DNA from: Fen-1364 sp049515135
GTDB taxonomy: Bacteria > Spirochaetota > Spirochaetia > SZUA-6 > Fen-1364
Assembly (NCBI GenBank): GCA_049515135.1
Contig: JBEKUJ010000004.1
Span: 176,081-240,080, forward strand
Reading direction: 5' to 3'
Length of the DNA stretch: 64,000 nucleotides
The notes beneath the pieces were generated by a model. That model saw only the letters and a list, made by a program, of their open reading frames with translations, was not told where the DNA came from and did not search any database. The translations under genes and the position numbers were made by a program. This document shows positions 36,829 to 45,461 of this stretch, one piece after another (positions within the stretch are counted from its first letter, which is position 1; each line of letters begins with the position of its first letter).

Positions 36829-38556
36829 ATGCTGAAGCTTTCCAGGTACCTGAGGCCGTATGCGGCGCCCATAGCGCTGGTTCTGGGTCTCATTTTTCTG
36901 CAGTCCCTTTCCGAGCTGTATCTGCCCACGCTGATGGCCGACATCGTGGACACGGGGATAGCGAAGGGCGATGTCGTCTACATCCTCAGGGTCGGGGGGA
37001 TCATGCTCCTGGTTGCGCTGGGCGGCGTGGCGTGCAGCGTTGTTGCCAGCTGGTTTTCCGCCCAGGTGGGAATGGGATACGGGCGTGATCTGCGCCGCCT
37101 GGTCTTCACGCACGTGGAGGGCTTCTCCCTGCATGAGTTCGACAGGGTGGGCACCCCGTCCCTCATCACGCGCACCACGAACGACATCACCCAGGTCCAG
37201 AACTTTGCAATGGTTCTCATGCGCATGATGATCATGGCGCCCATCATGGCCATCGGGGGCGTCATCATGGCTTTCCAGAAGGACGCGCGGCTCACCTGGG
37301 TGCTGGGCGTTGCAATCCCGCTCCTTGCGGCCATCATCATCCTCGTTGCCTCGCGCGGTCTTCCCCTCTTTCGGGCCATCCAGGCCAAGATCGACAGGAT
37401 CAACCTCGTGATGCGGGAAGGCCTGACCGGCGTCCGGGTGGTGCGGGCCTTCGACCGGGTGGATCATCAGAAAGAGCGCTTCGACGACGCCAACAAGGAC
37501 CTCACGGCGACCTCGATCACTGTCAACAAGATCATGGCCCTTCTGTTCCCCGTCATGATGCTCGTGATGAACTTCACTAGTGTCGCCATCATCTGGTTCG
37601 GCGCGAAGCGGATAAACATCGGCGAGATGCAGGTGGGCAGCCTCATGGCGTTCCTCCAGTATGCCATCCAGATCCTTTTCTCCGTCCTCATGGTCTCCTT
37701 CCTCTTCGTGATGCTGCCCCGGGCTTCCGTTTCGGCGGGCAGGATCCACGAGGTGCTGGCCATCGAGCCTGAAATCAGGGACCGGCCCCAGACCAGGACT
37801 GCCGAAGAAGAGAGGGGATTCATCGAGTTTCGAAACGTCACTTTCAGCTATCCGGGCGCAGAAGAGCCGGCAATCCGCAACATCTCCTTCAGCGCCGGAC
37901 CGGGGGAGGTGACGGCGATCATCGGCGGCACGGGCGCCGGCAAGTCGACCATCGTGAACCTCATTCCCAGGTTCTACGATGTGGACAGCGGGAGCGTGCT
38001 GGTGGACGGTGTTGACATCCGCGAAATGGAGCAGGAAAGCCTGCGCGCCAAGCTCGGGTTCGTGCCGCAGAGGGCAGTGCTGTTCAACGACTCCATTGCC
38101 AGCAACATCCGCTACGGCAGGGAAGACGCCACCGATGAGGAGGTGGCGGGCGCGGCCCAGATCGCCCAGGCCAAGGGATTCATCCTGGAGATGCAGGATG
38201 GTTTCCAGTCGGTGGTCGCGCAGGGAGGAACAAACCTTTCCGGCGGTCAGAAGCAGCGCCTGGCCATAGCGAGGGCCCTTGTGAGGAAACCTGAGATCTA
38301 CGTCTTCGACGACACATTCTCCGCGCTCGACTTCCGAACGGATGCCGATCTTCGCGCCGCGCTCAGGAAGGAGACCGCTGATGCAACGGTCATCATCGTT
38401 GCGCAGAGGGTGAACACGATCATGGATGCGGACAGGATCATTGTCCTGGACGACGGAGAGGTTGTGGGACAGGGCACCCACCGTGAGCTCATTCGAACGT
38501 GCGAGGTCTACCGTGAAATCGTGGCCTCCCAGCTCACCGAGGAGGCCCTGGCATGA
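36829..38556 (+). CDS. Heterodimeric ABC exporter subunit 1 (degenerate catalytic site)
   Basis: 575 residues: six-TM exporter domain (about 1-310) fused to an NBD (about 335-575). Walker A IGGTGAGKST and signature LSGGQKQRLAIARAL are intact, but Walker B ends FDDTFSALD with Asp in place of the catalytic Glu. This is the pattern of the degenerate site in TM287/288- or YfiBC-like heterodimers. The start ATG (MLKLSRYLRPY) follows GGAGCGAGGA; overlaps its partner by ATGA. Drug or lipid efflux is typical of the family; substrate unknown. Confidence 0.9.
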   Translation: MLKLSRYLRPYAAPIALVLGLIFLQSLSELYLPTLMADIVDTGIAKGDVVYILRVGGIMLLVALGGVACSVVASWFSAQVGMGYGRDLRRLVFTHVEGFSLHEFDRVGTPSLITRTTNDITQVQNFAMVLMRMMIMAPIMAIGGVIMAFQKDARLTWVLGVAIPLLAAIIILVASRGLPLFRAIQAKIDRINLVMREGLTGVRVVRAFDRVDHQKERFDDANKDLTATSITVNKIMALLFPVMMLVMNFTSVAIIWFGAKRINIGEMQVGSLMAFLQYAIQILFSVLMVSFLFVMLPRASVSAGRIHEVLAIEPEIRDRPQTRTAEEERGFIEFRNVTFSYPGAEEPAIRNISFSAGPGEVTAIIGGTGAGKSTIVNLIPRFYDVDSGSVLVDGVDIREMEQESLRAKLGFVPQRAVLFNDSIASNIRYGREDATDEEVAGAAQIAQAKGFILEMQDGFQSVVAQGGTNLSGGQKQRLAIARALVRKPEIYVFDDTFSALDFRTDADLRAALRKETADATVIIVAQRVNTIMDADRIIVLDDGEVVGQGTHRELIRTCEVYREIVASQLTEEALA

Positions 38557-40466
38557 GCGACGAACAGGGACGGCAGCCCCCCGTCCAGCGGCCGCAGGCC
38601 GCGCAGGCGCCGGGCACACCCGGCGCCCCGGGCGGGGGCCATCGCAGAGGCGGCTTCATGGGCGGCGGCCACATGATGCGCGGCATGCCGGCGGAGAAGC
38701 CCAAGAACTTCCGAAAGACGCTGAACAGGCTCCTGGGCTACCTGAAGCCCCGAAGGGCCGCGCTGGTGGCGGTGTTTGCGCTGGCCATCCTGGGAAGCCT
38801 CTTCAGCCTTTTCACGCCCAAGCTCATGGGAGGGGCCACCACCAGGGTATGGGACGGCATCAGAACGAAAGCCGGAGTGGACTTCACGTTCCTCTGGCAT
38901 ACGGCCCTCATCCTCATAGGACTGTACGTGGTCAGCTCCGTCTTCAGCTACCTGCAGCAGTTCGTCATGGCGGGGGTGGCGCAGAGGACCGTGTACGACA
39001 TGCGCCGTGACGTCAGCGAAAAGCTCAGCAGGCTTCCCCTCTCTTTCTATGACGGCAGGACCCACGGGGAGATCATGAGCAGGGTCACAAACGACGTCGA
39101 CAACGTGGCAGCCACCCTGCAGCAGGGCCTGATGCAGATCATCACGTCGCTGGTCACGATTGTGGGGATTGTCGTCATGATGCTCACCATCAGCCCGCTG
39201 CTCACCCTGATCACTGTCGGCGTGCTGCCCCTCAGCATCCTGATCACACGGGTCATTGCCCCCCGGTCGCAGAAGCACTTCGCGGCACAGTGGAAGAATC
39301 TCGGAGCGCTCAACGGGCACGTGGAGGAGATGTACACGGGACACGCCATCGTGAAGGCATTCGGCCGGGAGCGCAGGACCGTGGAGAGGTTCAACGCCAT
39401 CAACGAGGAGCTCTACCAGGCAAGCTGGCGGGCCCAGTTCATCTCCGGGCTCCTGATGCCGTTGATCACGTTTGTCAACAACGTCGGGTACGTGGCCGTG
39501 GCGGTGGCAGGTGCCATCATGGTGCTTCGCAGGGCTCTCCCCATCGGCGACATCCTGGCCTTCATCCAGTATTCCAAGCAGTTCACCTGGCCCATCGCGC
39601 AGACCGCCAATATCGCGAACGTCATCCAGAGCACCATCGCATCGGCCGAGCGCGTCTTCGAGCTGCTGGACGAGCCGGAAGAGGAGCCGGATTCTCCGGC
39701 ATCACGGACCATGACCGCCACGCGAGGCGAGGTGAGGCTTGAAGGAGTCCGGTTCAGCTACAAGCCCGAAGAGCCGCTGATGGAAGACATGAACATCGAG
39801 GTGAAGCCGGGCCAGACGATCGCCATAGTAGGGCCGACCGGCGCGGGCAAGACGACACTGGTCAACCTCCTGATGCGGTTCTACGAGATCCAGGCCGGCC
39901 GGATCACGATTGACGGCGTGGACATCCGTCAGATGGCCCGCGGGAACCTGCGCCGGACATTCGGAATGGTCCTGCAGGACACGTGGCTGTTCAATGGAAC
40001 AATCCGGGACAATATCGCATATGGACGGGAGAGCGCCACTGATGAGGAAATCCGCAGCGCGGCAATGGCGGCGCACGCAGACCACTTCATCCGCACGCTC
40101 CCCGACGGCTACCACACCATGTTGAACGAGGAAGCCTCGAATATTTCCCAGGGCCAGAGGCAGCTCCTGACAATCGCTCGCGCAGTCCTGGTGGATCCCG
40201 CCATCCTCATCCTGGACGAGGCCACCAGCAGCGTCGACACCAGGACGGAGGTCCTGATCCGAAAGGCCATGGCCTCCCTGATGAAAGGGAGGACGAGCTT
40301 CGTTATTGCGCACCGGCTGTCGACAATCCGCGACGCCGAGCTGATCCTCGTGATGAACCATGGGCGGATCGTGGAGACCGGCACGCATGCAGAGCTCCTG
40401 GCGCGGGGCGGGTTCTACGCCGACTTGTACGAGAGCCAGTTCACGGGCGCGGCAGAGGCGGTCTAG
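38553..40466 (+). CDS. Heterodimeric ABC exporter subunit 2
   Basis: 637 residues. A long disordered Gly/Pro/His-rich N-terminus (about 1-55) precedes the six-TM domain and NBD. Walker A GPTGAGKTT, signature NISQGQRQLLTIARAV and Walker B ILILDEATSSVD with the catalytic Glu. Pairs with subunit 1 to give one active ATP site. The stop TAG overlaps the stop of the convergent aldolase gene in a shared CTAG. Confidence 0.92.
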   Translation: MSDEQGRQPPVQRPQAAQAPGTPGAPGGGHRRGGFMGGGHMMRGMPAEKPKNFRKTLNRLLGYLKPRRAALVAVFALAILGSLFSLFTPKLMGGATTRVWDGIRTKAGVDFTFLWHTALILIGLYVVSSVFSYLQQFVMAGVAQRTVYDMRRDVSEKLSRLPLSFYDGRTHGEIMSRVTNDVDNVAATLQQGLMQIITSLVTIVGIVVMMLTISPLLTLITVGVLPLSILITRVIAPRSQKHFAAQWKNLGALNGHVEEMYTGHAIVKAFGRERRTVERFNAINEELYQASWRAQFISGLLMPLITFVNNVGYVAVAVAGAIMVLRRALPIGDILAFIQYSKQFTWPIAQTANIANVIQSTIASAERVFELLDEPEEEPDSPASRTMTATRGEVRLEGVRFSYKPEEPLMEDMNIEVKPGQTIAIVGPTGAGKTTLVNLLMRFYEIQAGRITIDGVDIRQMARGNLRRTFGMVLQDTWLFNGTIRDNIAYGRESATDEEIRSAAMAAHADHFIRTLPDGYHTMLNEEASNISQGQRQLLTIARAVLVDPAILILDEATSSVDTRTEVLIRKAMASLMKGRTSFVIAHRLSTIRDAELILVMNHGRIVETGTHAELLARGGFYADLYESQFTGAAEAV

Positions 40467-41812
40467 GATCCCGTTGCAGAGGCGTAGTCCTCCAGAACTG
40501 CGATAATGCTCCGGCGGACCAGCGTGTCCGGGTCCGAGCCGCATCTGCCCTCAATGACCCCGCGGTACTGCAGGGGCAGATACTGGCTCAGGAGAGGCAG
40601 CGGTATCTCGATGGCGCGCAGGTTTGCCATCAGGACGCCCAGCGATTTCTGCACAGCAGGCACGGCCCAGTAGTAGCGGCTCCTGTCAGAAAAGCTGTAC
40701 TTGCGGGACAGTTGCTCCTGCTCCTCACTGCCGGCGTAGTAGCTCTTCCAGTGCTCCGGATTCTCCAGCATTGCTCTGTCCAGAGTCTCGGCAAGCAGCG
40801 AGAGCCGCCTTCCGCCGTGAGGTGGAACCAGCTCCCGCTCAATGAGCTCCAGGCCGAAGAGGCACTCCCGCATGGCGAATGTCAAGGCAGGCCCCACTTT
40901 CAATATGGCGATTCCGTCTTCAACGAGCTCGCGAAGGCTCGCCGCCGACTGGTAGTCGGTTGAGTGACCCTCTATCACCAGCCCGCGCGTGGAGCGCGCG
41001 GTCCTGCACAACGGCTCGGCCAGGGCGCGGTTGTAGCGATGGACCGATCGGTCCGCATACTCCACTCCCGGCTGGGCAACGCACGCAATGACCCGGTCCC
41101 ACGCACCCGCAAGGCCACGGCTGCGGAATGCCTCCTCGCAGAGTGAGACCGTCTGGAGGAACTCCCGGGGATCCGTGACGTCCGTTCCTTCATGTCCGCT
41201 TCCCATTCCTCCGGGTGCCGGGACCTCCGTGCCAATGACGTACACGGGAGGGCAGGCATCCGGGTGGGATCCTGCGTATTCCCGGAATGCAGTCTCCGCT
41301 GTCTGGGCGAGCTCAGCCTCCCGCTGCGCGGCAAGCCGGGGATCAAGGCCGCCCGCGCCGTCCACCGGGTCACCACAAAGGGGCATGCTGGCATCAAGGT
41401 GAATCTTGGAGTAGCCGGCGCGGACGCAGGCTGCAACCAGCCCGTGCGCAAGAGACATGGCTTCCCCTGACGGTCTTGTCCGCCACGGGTAGGGCCCCAG
41501 GTGGTCTCCGCCAAGGATGATCCTGTCCGGCGGGAAGCCGGCAGAGGCGGCCCCGGATTCGATGAACGCGCGGAAATCGCGCGGAGTCATTCCGGTGTAG
41601 CCGCCGAGCTGGTTGACCTGGTTGACGGTGGACTCGATCAGGACGGCGGACTGGCCGAACGGGTACCCCCGTACGGGCCCTCCGGCGCGCTGAGCGTGAG
41701 CCAGCGCGGCTTCCACAACCAGTGGATGCGCGCTGCAGATTGAGCAGACCCCGACGGCGGATCCCTTTTTCTGGGCCGCCACCATGCCGCGAAAGAACCC
41801 GAGCGTGTCCAC
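40463..41812 (-). CDS. GatZ/KbaZ-type tagatose-bisphosphate aldolase subunit
   Basis: 449 residues of the GatZ/KbaZ family, which stabilises or itself acts as the D-tagatose-1,6-bisphosphate aldolase partner. Visible: GVCSICSAHPLVVEAALAHA, IESTVNQVNQLGGYTGMTP, ILGGDHLGPYPW, IHLDASMPLCGDPVD, YVIGTEVPAPGG, EGHSTDYQSA and LKVGPALTFAMRE. It lies directly downstream of a PfkB-family sugar kinase (6 bases), which suggests a galactitol, tagatose or similar pathway. No GatY/KbaY catalytic gene is in the window. Confidence 0.9.
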   Translation of the reverse strand: MDTLGFFRGMVAAQKKGSAVGVCSICSAHPLVVEAALAHAQRAGGPVRGYPFGQSAVLIESTVNQVNQLGGYTGMTPRDFRAFIESGAASAGFPPDRIILGGDHLGPYPWRTRPSGEAMSLAHGLVAACVRAGYSKIHLDASMPLCGDPVDGAGGLDPRLAAQREAELAQTAETAFREYAGSHPDACPPVYVIGTEVPAPGGMGSGHEGTDVTDPREFLQTVSLCEEAFRSRGLAGAWDRVIACVAQPGVEYADRSVHRYNRALAEPLCRTARSTRGLVIEGHSTDYQSAASLRELVEDGIAILKVGPALTFAMRECLFGLELIERELVPPHGGRRLSLLAETLDRAMLENPEHWKSYYAGSEEQEQLSRKYSFSDRSRYYWAVPAVQKSLGVLMANLRAIEIPLPLLSQYLPLQYRGVIEGRCGSDPDTLVRRSIIAVLEDYASATGS

Positions 41813-41818
41813 TTTGCC

Positions 41819-42766
41819 TTATTTCGAGCTCATGAGAGCGGCCACAGACCGAGGGCTTATCTTCCCTTCCATGGGACCAAAGGCCTGGGCGTTGAGAGCG
41901 CCTGCCGCTGCGGCAAGCCTCGCCGACTCCCGCGGGTCCTTCCCCTCAAGCTGCCCGCAGAGAAACCCTGCGTCGAAGCAGTCCCCTGCTCCTGTGGGAT
42001 CGACCTCCTTGATACGGAAAGCGGGCACCTCCGTGCGGCCGTCCCGGGAGAAGACGGTGCAACCCCTGCTCCCCCGCTTGAGCACCAGCAGCTCCAGGGG
42101 ATAGCGCTCCATGAGCAACTCAACGCCTTTGTCCACGTCCTGCCGGCCGGTCAGGCTTGCGACTTCCTTTTCACCGGGAAAGAGAATAGAGCAGCGGCGG
42201 AGCACCGGGCCCGTCACCTCCTCCACTGTGCGTCCGGCAAGGAGCTCGAACCTGATGTTCGGATCGAAACTGATCCGCGCGCCTCTGGCAGCAAAAAGCT
42301 CCATGGTCTGAAACACACGCCCCCGAAACGCGTCGTTTGCCATCAGGGAGCAGCCCATGACGTGGAAAAACCGCGGGGACCCGTCAATGGCGGCTGGGTC
42401 CGGTGCGCCGGCCATCACGGCCGGGGTCCCATCCCAGTGGAAGATGAAGGTGCGGGACCCATCCGGCTGGTACATGACGAACGCGACGCCCGTTGAGCGA
42501 TTGGGGAAGACCTGGACAAGGTCCACGCTGACGCCGTCCGCGCGCAGCCTGTCCAGGATGGAGCGGCCGAAGTCATCCTCTCCGACGCCGCTGATGATGG
42601 CCGATGCATGTCCCAGGCGGGCCGCTGTGTCGATGAAGATCCCGGGCGCCCCGCTGGGGAAAGGGCCAAGGAAGTCCCCCGTCTCCCGGAGGCTCATGCC
42701 CGGACGTGGCCGCATGACCTCCACCAGCAGCTCTCCCATGGTCCACACTTCCGCGTGCACGCCCAT
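41819..42766 (-). CDS. PfkB-family carbohydrate kinase
   Basis: 315 residues of the ribokinase/fructokinase superfamily: N-terminal WTMGELLVEVMRP, substrate region SGAPGIFIDTAARLGHASAIISGVGEDDFG, and the catalytic signature DPTGAGDCFDAGFLCG (Asp as base). Starts at 42766 (MGVHAEVW) or 42739 (MGELLVEV, with GGAAG upstream). A longer reading would run through the structured non-coding stretch and is rejected. Co-directional with the aldolase gene, so it probably phosphorylates the sugar that the aldolase pathway splits. Confidence 0.88.
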   Translation of the reverse strand: MGVHAEVWTMGELLVEVMRPRPGMSLRETGDFLGPFPSGAPGIFIDTAARLGHASAIISGVGEDDFGRSILDRLRADGVSVDLVQVFPNRSTGVAFVMYQPDGSRTFIFHWDGTPAVMAGAPDPAAIDGSPRFFHVMGCSLMANDAFRGRVFQTMELFAARGARISFDPNIRFELLAGRTVEEVTGPVLRRCSILFPGEKEVASLTGRQDVDKGVELLMERYPLELLVLKRGSRGCTVFSRDGRTEVPAFRIKEVDPTGAGDCFDAGFLCGQLEGKDPRESARLAAAAGALNAQAFGPMEGKISPRSVAALMSSK

Positions 42767-42768
42767 AT

Positions 42769-42855
42769 GGAGGGCAGGGGAATCGAACCCCTGAAAAGGC
42801 CTTCTGGGAGATCGCCACCTGTTGCGGTGTTTCAGGACCCCCCTTCCTTCCCTCC
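42769..42855 (-). ncRNA. tRNA-like 3' end; small structured RNA candidate
   Basis: On the minus strand GGAGGG (42855-42850) can pair with CCCTCC (42774-42769), and the 3' side contains a perfect T-arm, AGGGG-TTCGATT-CCCCT. Span is 87 nt. But no D arm, no anticodon loop with U33 and no CCA are present, and the interior instead folds as CACC/GGTG and CCTGAAA/TTTCAGG hairpins. It is not a normal tRNA and shows no tmRNA tag. It may be a decayed tRNA, a tRNA-mimic RNA or an unknown RNA. Confidence 0.35.
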
Positions 42856-42907
42856 CGCGCGCGCAGGTGTCCAAGGACACAACGCCAGTTCTCGCGCGCG
42901 CGTTTTA

Positions 42908-42988
42908 CGCCCCTAGACCCCTTACCTCTGGTCGGCCTTTCGGCCATCCCTGGCCTCGGCCGACCTTCGACATCCCTGTCTAGGGGCG
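42908..42988. repeat. Palindromic intergenic element with CCATCCCTGG-type boxes
   Basis: An 11-bp inverted repeat, CGCCCCTAGAC / GTCTAGGGGCG, closes a region with inner palindromes (GGTCGGCC...GGCCGACC) and two catccctg boxes. The pattern resembles REP-like extragenic palindromes. A related TAGGGGCG hairpin begins the element at 49754. The minus-strand nitroreductase-like gene ends just beyond it. Confidence 0.6.
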
Positions 42989-42994
42989 CCTCCT

Positions 42995-43645
42995 TTACTG
43001 CAGGTAGCCTACCTGCATGATGAACAACGGGCTTTCATCCTTGCCAAGTCTGGCAGCAGACGCTGCCGCTGGCGGCTTGATGTTGTACATGATGATGGAT
43101 CCCATCTTGAAGGCAGCTGCCGCAAGGGCGATGTTCTCCGCAGCATAGCCCGCTGTCCCGCTGGCCATTTCACGGAAGAGCGTCGGGTTCGACTTCAGGA
43201 AGCTGGGAGCCTTGGCGAAGTCGTACGTGAAAAGGAGCATCAGCGACGATGTCTGGATGTACTCCGGCGTCAACTGCGCGCGCATGTCTCCCTTGGAGAC
43301 CTGCCTCAAGACCTTGGCCTCCGGCTCATAGCGGTACACGCCCTTTGAAGTGAGCGCATAGATGTTCATGTACACGTTGTCGCCCGAGTAGGGAATGGTC
43401 CGCCCCGCCTTCGAGGCCCCTGAGACGGCGTCCGCGCCCTTCAAGCCGTTGCCGGCCCAGAGGATGGTGGAAAGATCTGCGATGGGAATGTCACGGCTCA
43501 CGAAGCTGCGTTCGGCAGCCCTGGCCTTTATCAAGTCAAACAGGTCCATCCCGATCTTTGCCTGCGGCTCCTTCAGCGGGATGTCCTGGGCGAACATTGC
43601 GGTTGTCATGGCGGCGAACACCACGATCGAAAGGATGATCTTCAT
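42995..43645 (-). CDS. Exported nitroreductase-like / SagB-type protein
   Basis: 216 residues. Signal peptide (MKIILSIVVFAAMTTAMFAQ), then a nitroreductase-fold domain: DLIKARAAERSFVSRDIPIADLSTILWAGNG, RTIPYSGDNVYMNIYALTSKGVYRYEP and AAENIALAAAAFKMGS. The SagB-type subgroup includes FMN oxidoreductases, and periplasmic ones of unknown role. The ATG at 43645 gives a proper signal peptide; an in-frame GTG 12 bases earlier is possible. Confidence 0.8.
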   Translation of the reverse strand: MKIILSIVVFAAMTTAMFAQDIPLKEPQAKIGMDLFDLIKARAAERSFVSRDIPIADLSTILWAGNGLKGADAVSGASKAGRTIPYSGDNVYMNIYALTSKGVYRYEPEAKVLRQVSKGDMRAQLTPEYIQTSSLMLLFTYDFAKAPSFLKSNPTLFREMASGTAGYAAENIALAAAAFKMGSIIMYNIKPPAAASAARLGKDESPLFIMQVGYLQ

Positions 43646-43693
43646 GTTGCGGCGCACCTCCGCCCCAGATGATACAGGGGCGGCGGCCCTGGA

Positions 43694-44941
43694 TCAAGAC
43701 ACGACGTCTCTCGGCCGCGTGCGCCTTCGCGACTCCAGGTCGGGGAGGAATGCGGTGATCAGGCCCAGGAGCGGGAGGAACGCTGTCAGCCTGTAGACAT
43801 ACTGGATGCTCGTGCGATCCGCGATCAAGCCGAGCACGGCAGAGCCAATGCCTCCCATCCCAAACGCGAAGCCGAAGAAGAGACCTGAGATCAGTCCCAG
43901 GTTTCCCGGAAGGAGCTCCTGCGCGTACACCAGGATGGAAGGGAAGGCGGAGGAAAGAATGATCCCGATGGGGAAGGCCAGCGCCGTGGTTGCAGGCAGT
44001 CCGACGTAGGGAAGAAGCAGCGTGAAGGGCGCCACTCCGAGGATGGATCCCCAGATCACGTACTTGCGCCCGATCCGGTCTCCCAGCGGGCCTCCGATCA
44101 CCGTGCCGGCCGCAACGGCGAACTGGAATAGGAACAGGTGGAACTGGGCTGACTGCACGGACAGGCCGAACTTGTCTATCAGGTAGAAGGTATAGTAGCT
44201 GGTCATGCCTGACAGGTAGAAGAACTTCGAGAATATGAGAACAAGGAGGATGACAACAGAGGCAGCGACCCGCCTGCTGGAGAGCGCCGCTGCTTCCGGC
44301 CGTCTGTGCGCCGCTTTTCCACCCGTGACCGCAACCCGCCCCCGGTACCATCTCCCCACCCAGAACAGGATCACGATTGCCGCCAGTGCGAGGGGAGAAA
44401 ACCAGAACACGTGGGACGCGCCGTGGGAGGCAATGATGACTGCTGCCAGAAGCGGACCAAGAGAAGACCCGAAATTGCCGCCGACCTGGAATACAGACTG
44501 CGCCAGCCCCCGCCGGCCGCCTGCAGCCATGTACGCCACGCGGGAGGACTCGGGATGGAAGACAGAGGAGCCCAGACCGACAAGGCCGACTGCCAGGAGG
44601 AGCATGCCGTAGCTGTGGGCAAGGGACAGGAGGATGAGCCCGGTGAGGGTGAACCCCATGCCAGAGGCCAGGGAAAAAGGCTGCGGCCGGTGATCCGTGA
44701 TCGCCCCCACTGCAGGCTGCAGGAGCGAGGCCGTAATCTGAAAGGTGAATGTGACCAGGCCTATCTGCGCGAAGTTCAGCCGAAACGCATCCTTGACCAG
44801 CGGGTAGATTGCCGGGATCAGAGACTGCAGGGAGTCGTTCAGCATGTGAGAGAGGCTGATCGCGATGAGTATGGGAAAAACCGTCGCCTCTGCCGCTTTC
44901 ACCGCGAAATCGGCGCTGGCCGGGGATGGTTCTGCTCTCAT
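43694..44941 (-). CDS. MFS transporter, fosmidomycin-resistance (Fsr)-like
   Basis: 415 residues, 12 TM helices. Fsr-like features: ISLSHMLNDSLQSLIPAIYPLVKDAF in helix 1, FHPESSRVAYMAAGGRRGLAQSVFQVGGNFGSSLGP, and GDRIGRKYVIWGS. Members are efflux pumps; true substrate here is not known. Confidence 0.85.
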   Translation of the reverse strand: MRAEPSPASADFAVKAAEATVFPILIAISLSHMLNDSLQSLIPAIYPLVKDAFRLNFAQIGLVTFTFQITASLLQPAVGAITDHRPQPFSLASGMGFTLTGLILLSLAHSYGMLLLAVGLVGLGSSVFHPESSRVAYMAAGGRRGLAQSVFQVGGNFGSSLGPLLAAVIIASHGASHVFWFSPLALAAIVILFWVGRWYRGRVAVTGGKAAHRRPEAAALSSRRVAASVVILLVLIFSKFFYLSGMTSYYTFYLIDKFGLSVQSAQFHLFLFQFAVAAGTVIGGPLGDRIGRKYVIWGSILGVAPFTLLLPYVGLPATTALAFPIGIILSSAFPSILVYAQELLPGNLGLISGLFFGFAFGMGGIGSAVLGLIADRTSIQYVYRLTAFLPLLGLITAFLPDLESRRRTRPRDVVS

Positions 44942-45065
44942 GTCGGTTGAGTGAGAAGATAAGCACGATGCGCCAGGGAGATCAATCCTCAGGGGCGGAC
45001 GGGGGAATCAGTAGCCATGGGTGTTTCAAGGGCCGGTCTTGAAACGCGTCGCGGAAACCCGCAGA

Positions 45066-45404
45066 ATGGCCCCCGCGCAGATGATTGACCACCAGCGGTC
45101 CATACGGGACCTGGTTGCCAGGACCCATGCGACCACGCTTTCCAATATCCTGATGCGCATCCCTGACAAGGTGTGCGCGGCCGGATTTTCCGCTCTTCCA
45201 GAAGATACTCGTTCCCGGCTGTACGCGCTGGTGGGGGAAACCAAGGCGGCGAGGATACGGGAAGAAATCCGCATCGAGACCAGGCGTCGCACAAGCGCAG
45301 CTGTCCGATCCCGGCTCGTACGGAGCTTTCTTGCCTATTTCGACATTCGGGCGCCGCGGGCGCCGCGGGTCTGGATCAGGCCGGTCCGCAGGCGCGAAAA
45401 ATGA
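45066..45404 (+). CDS. Small basic protein of unknown function
   Basis: 112 residues from ATG 45066 (a longer reading from 45021 exists). Rich in Arg and Ala, probably all helical: TLSNILMRIPDKVCAAGFSALPEDTRSRLYALVGETKAARIREEIR shows alternating hydrophobic residues of the kind seen in FliG-like helical repeats, which is only a resemblance. Lies between a divergent MFS gene and a TetR gene. Codon use and base composition are like the neighbours. Confidence 0.5.
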   Translation: MAPAQMIDHQRSIRDLVARTHATTLSNILMRIPDKVCAAGFSALPEDTRSRLYALVGETKAARIREEIRIETRRRTSAAVRSRLVRSFLAYFDIRAPRAPRVWIRPVRRREK

Positions 45405-45461
45405 AGGCTGCGGCCGTGCGCTCCCTTTCACCTCCAGACGCGTCGGTGATACCTTACAGTC

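Noticed and set aside
36799..38619. 606-residue open frame antisense to the ABC exporter
   Set aside because: Shadow of a gene with complete ABC motifs; composition (His/Asp/Glu rich) typical of an antisense frame in high-GC DNA.
42769..42855. Complete tRNA (Ser, Leu or Sec type)
   Set aside because: Only the acceptor and T arm fit; no D arm, U33 or usable anticodon, and TGA/TCA triplets do not lie in a proper loop.
42769..42988. tmRNA or signal recognition particle RNA
   Set aside because: No tag reading frame or resume codon, and no GGTCCGGAAGGAAGCAGC-type apical motif.
44306..44950. 214-residue plus-strand open frame over the Fsr-like gene
   Set aside because: Shadow frame without RBS or motifs, fully inside a supported 12-TM transporter.
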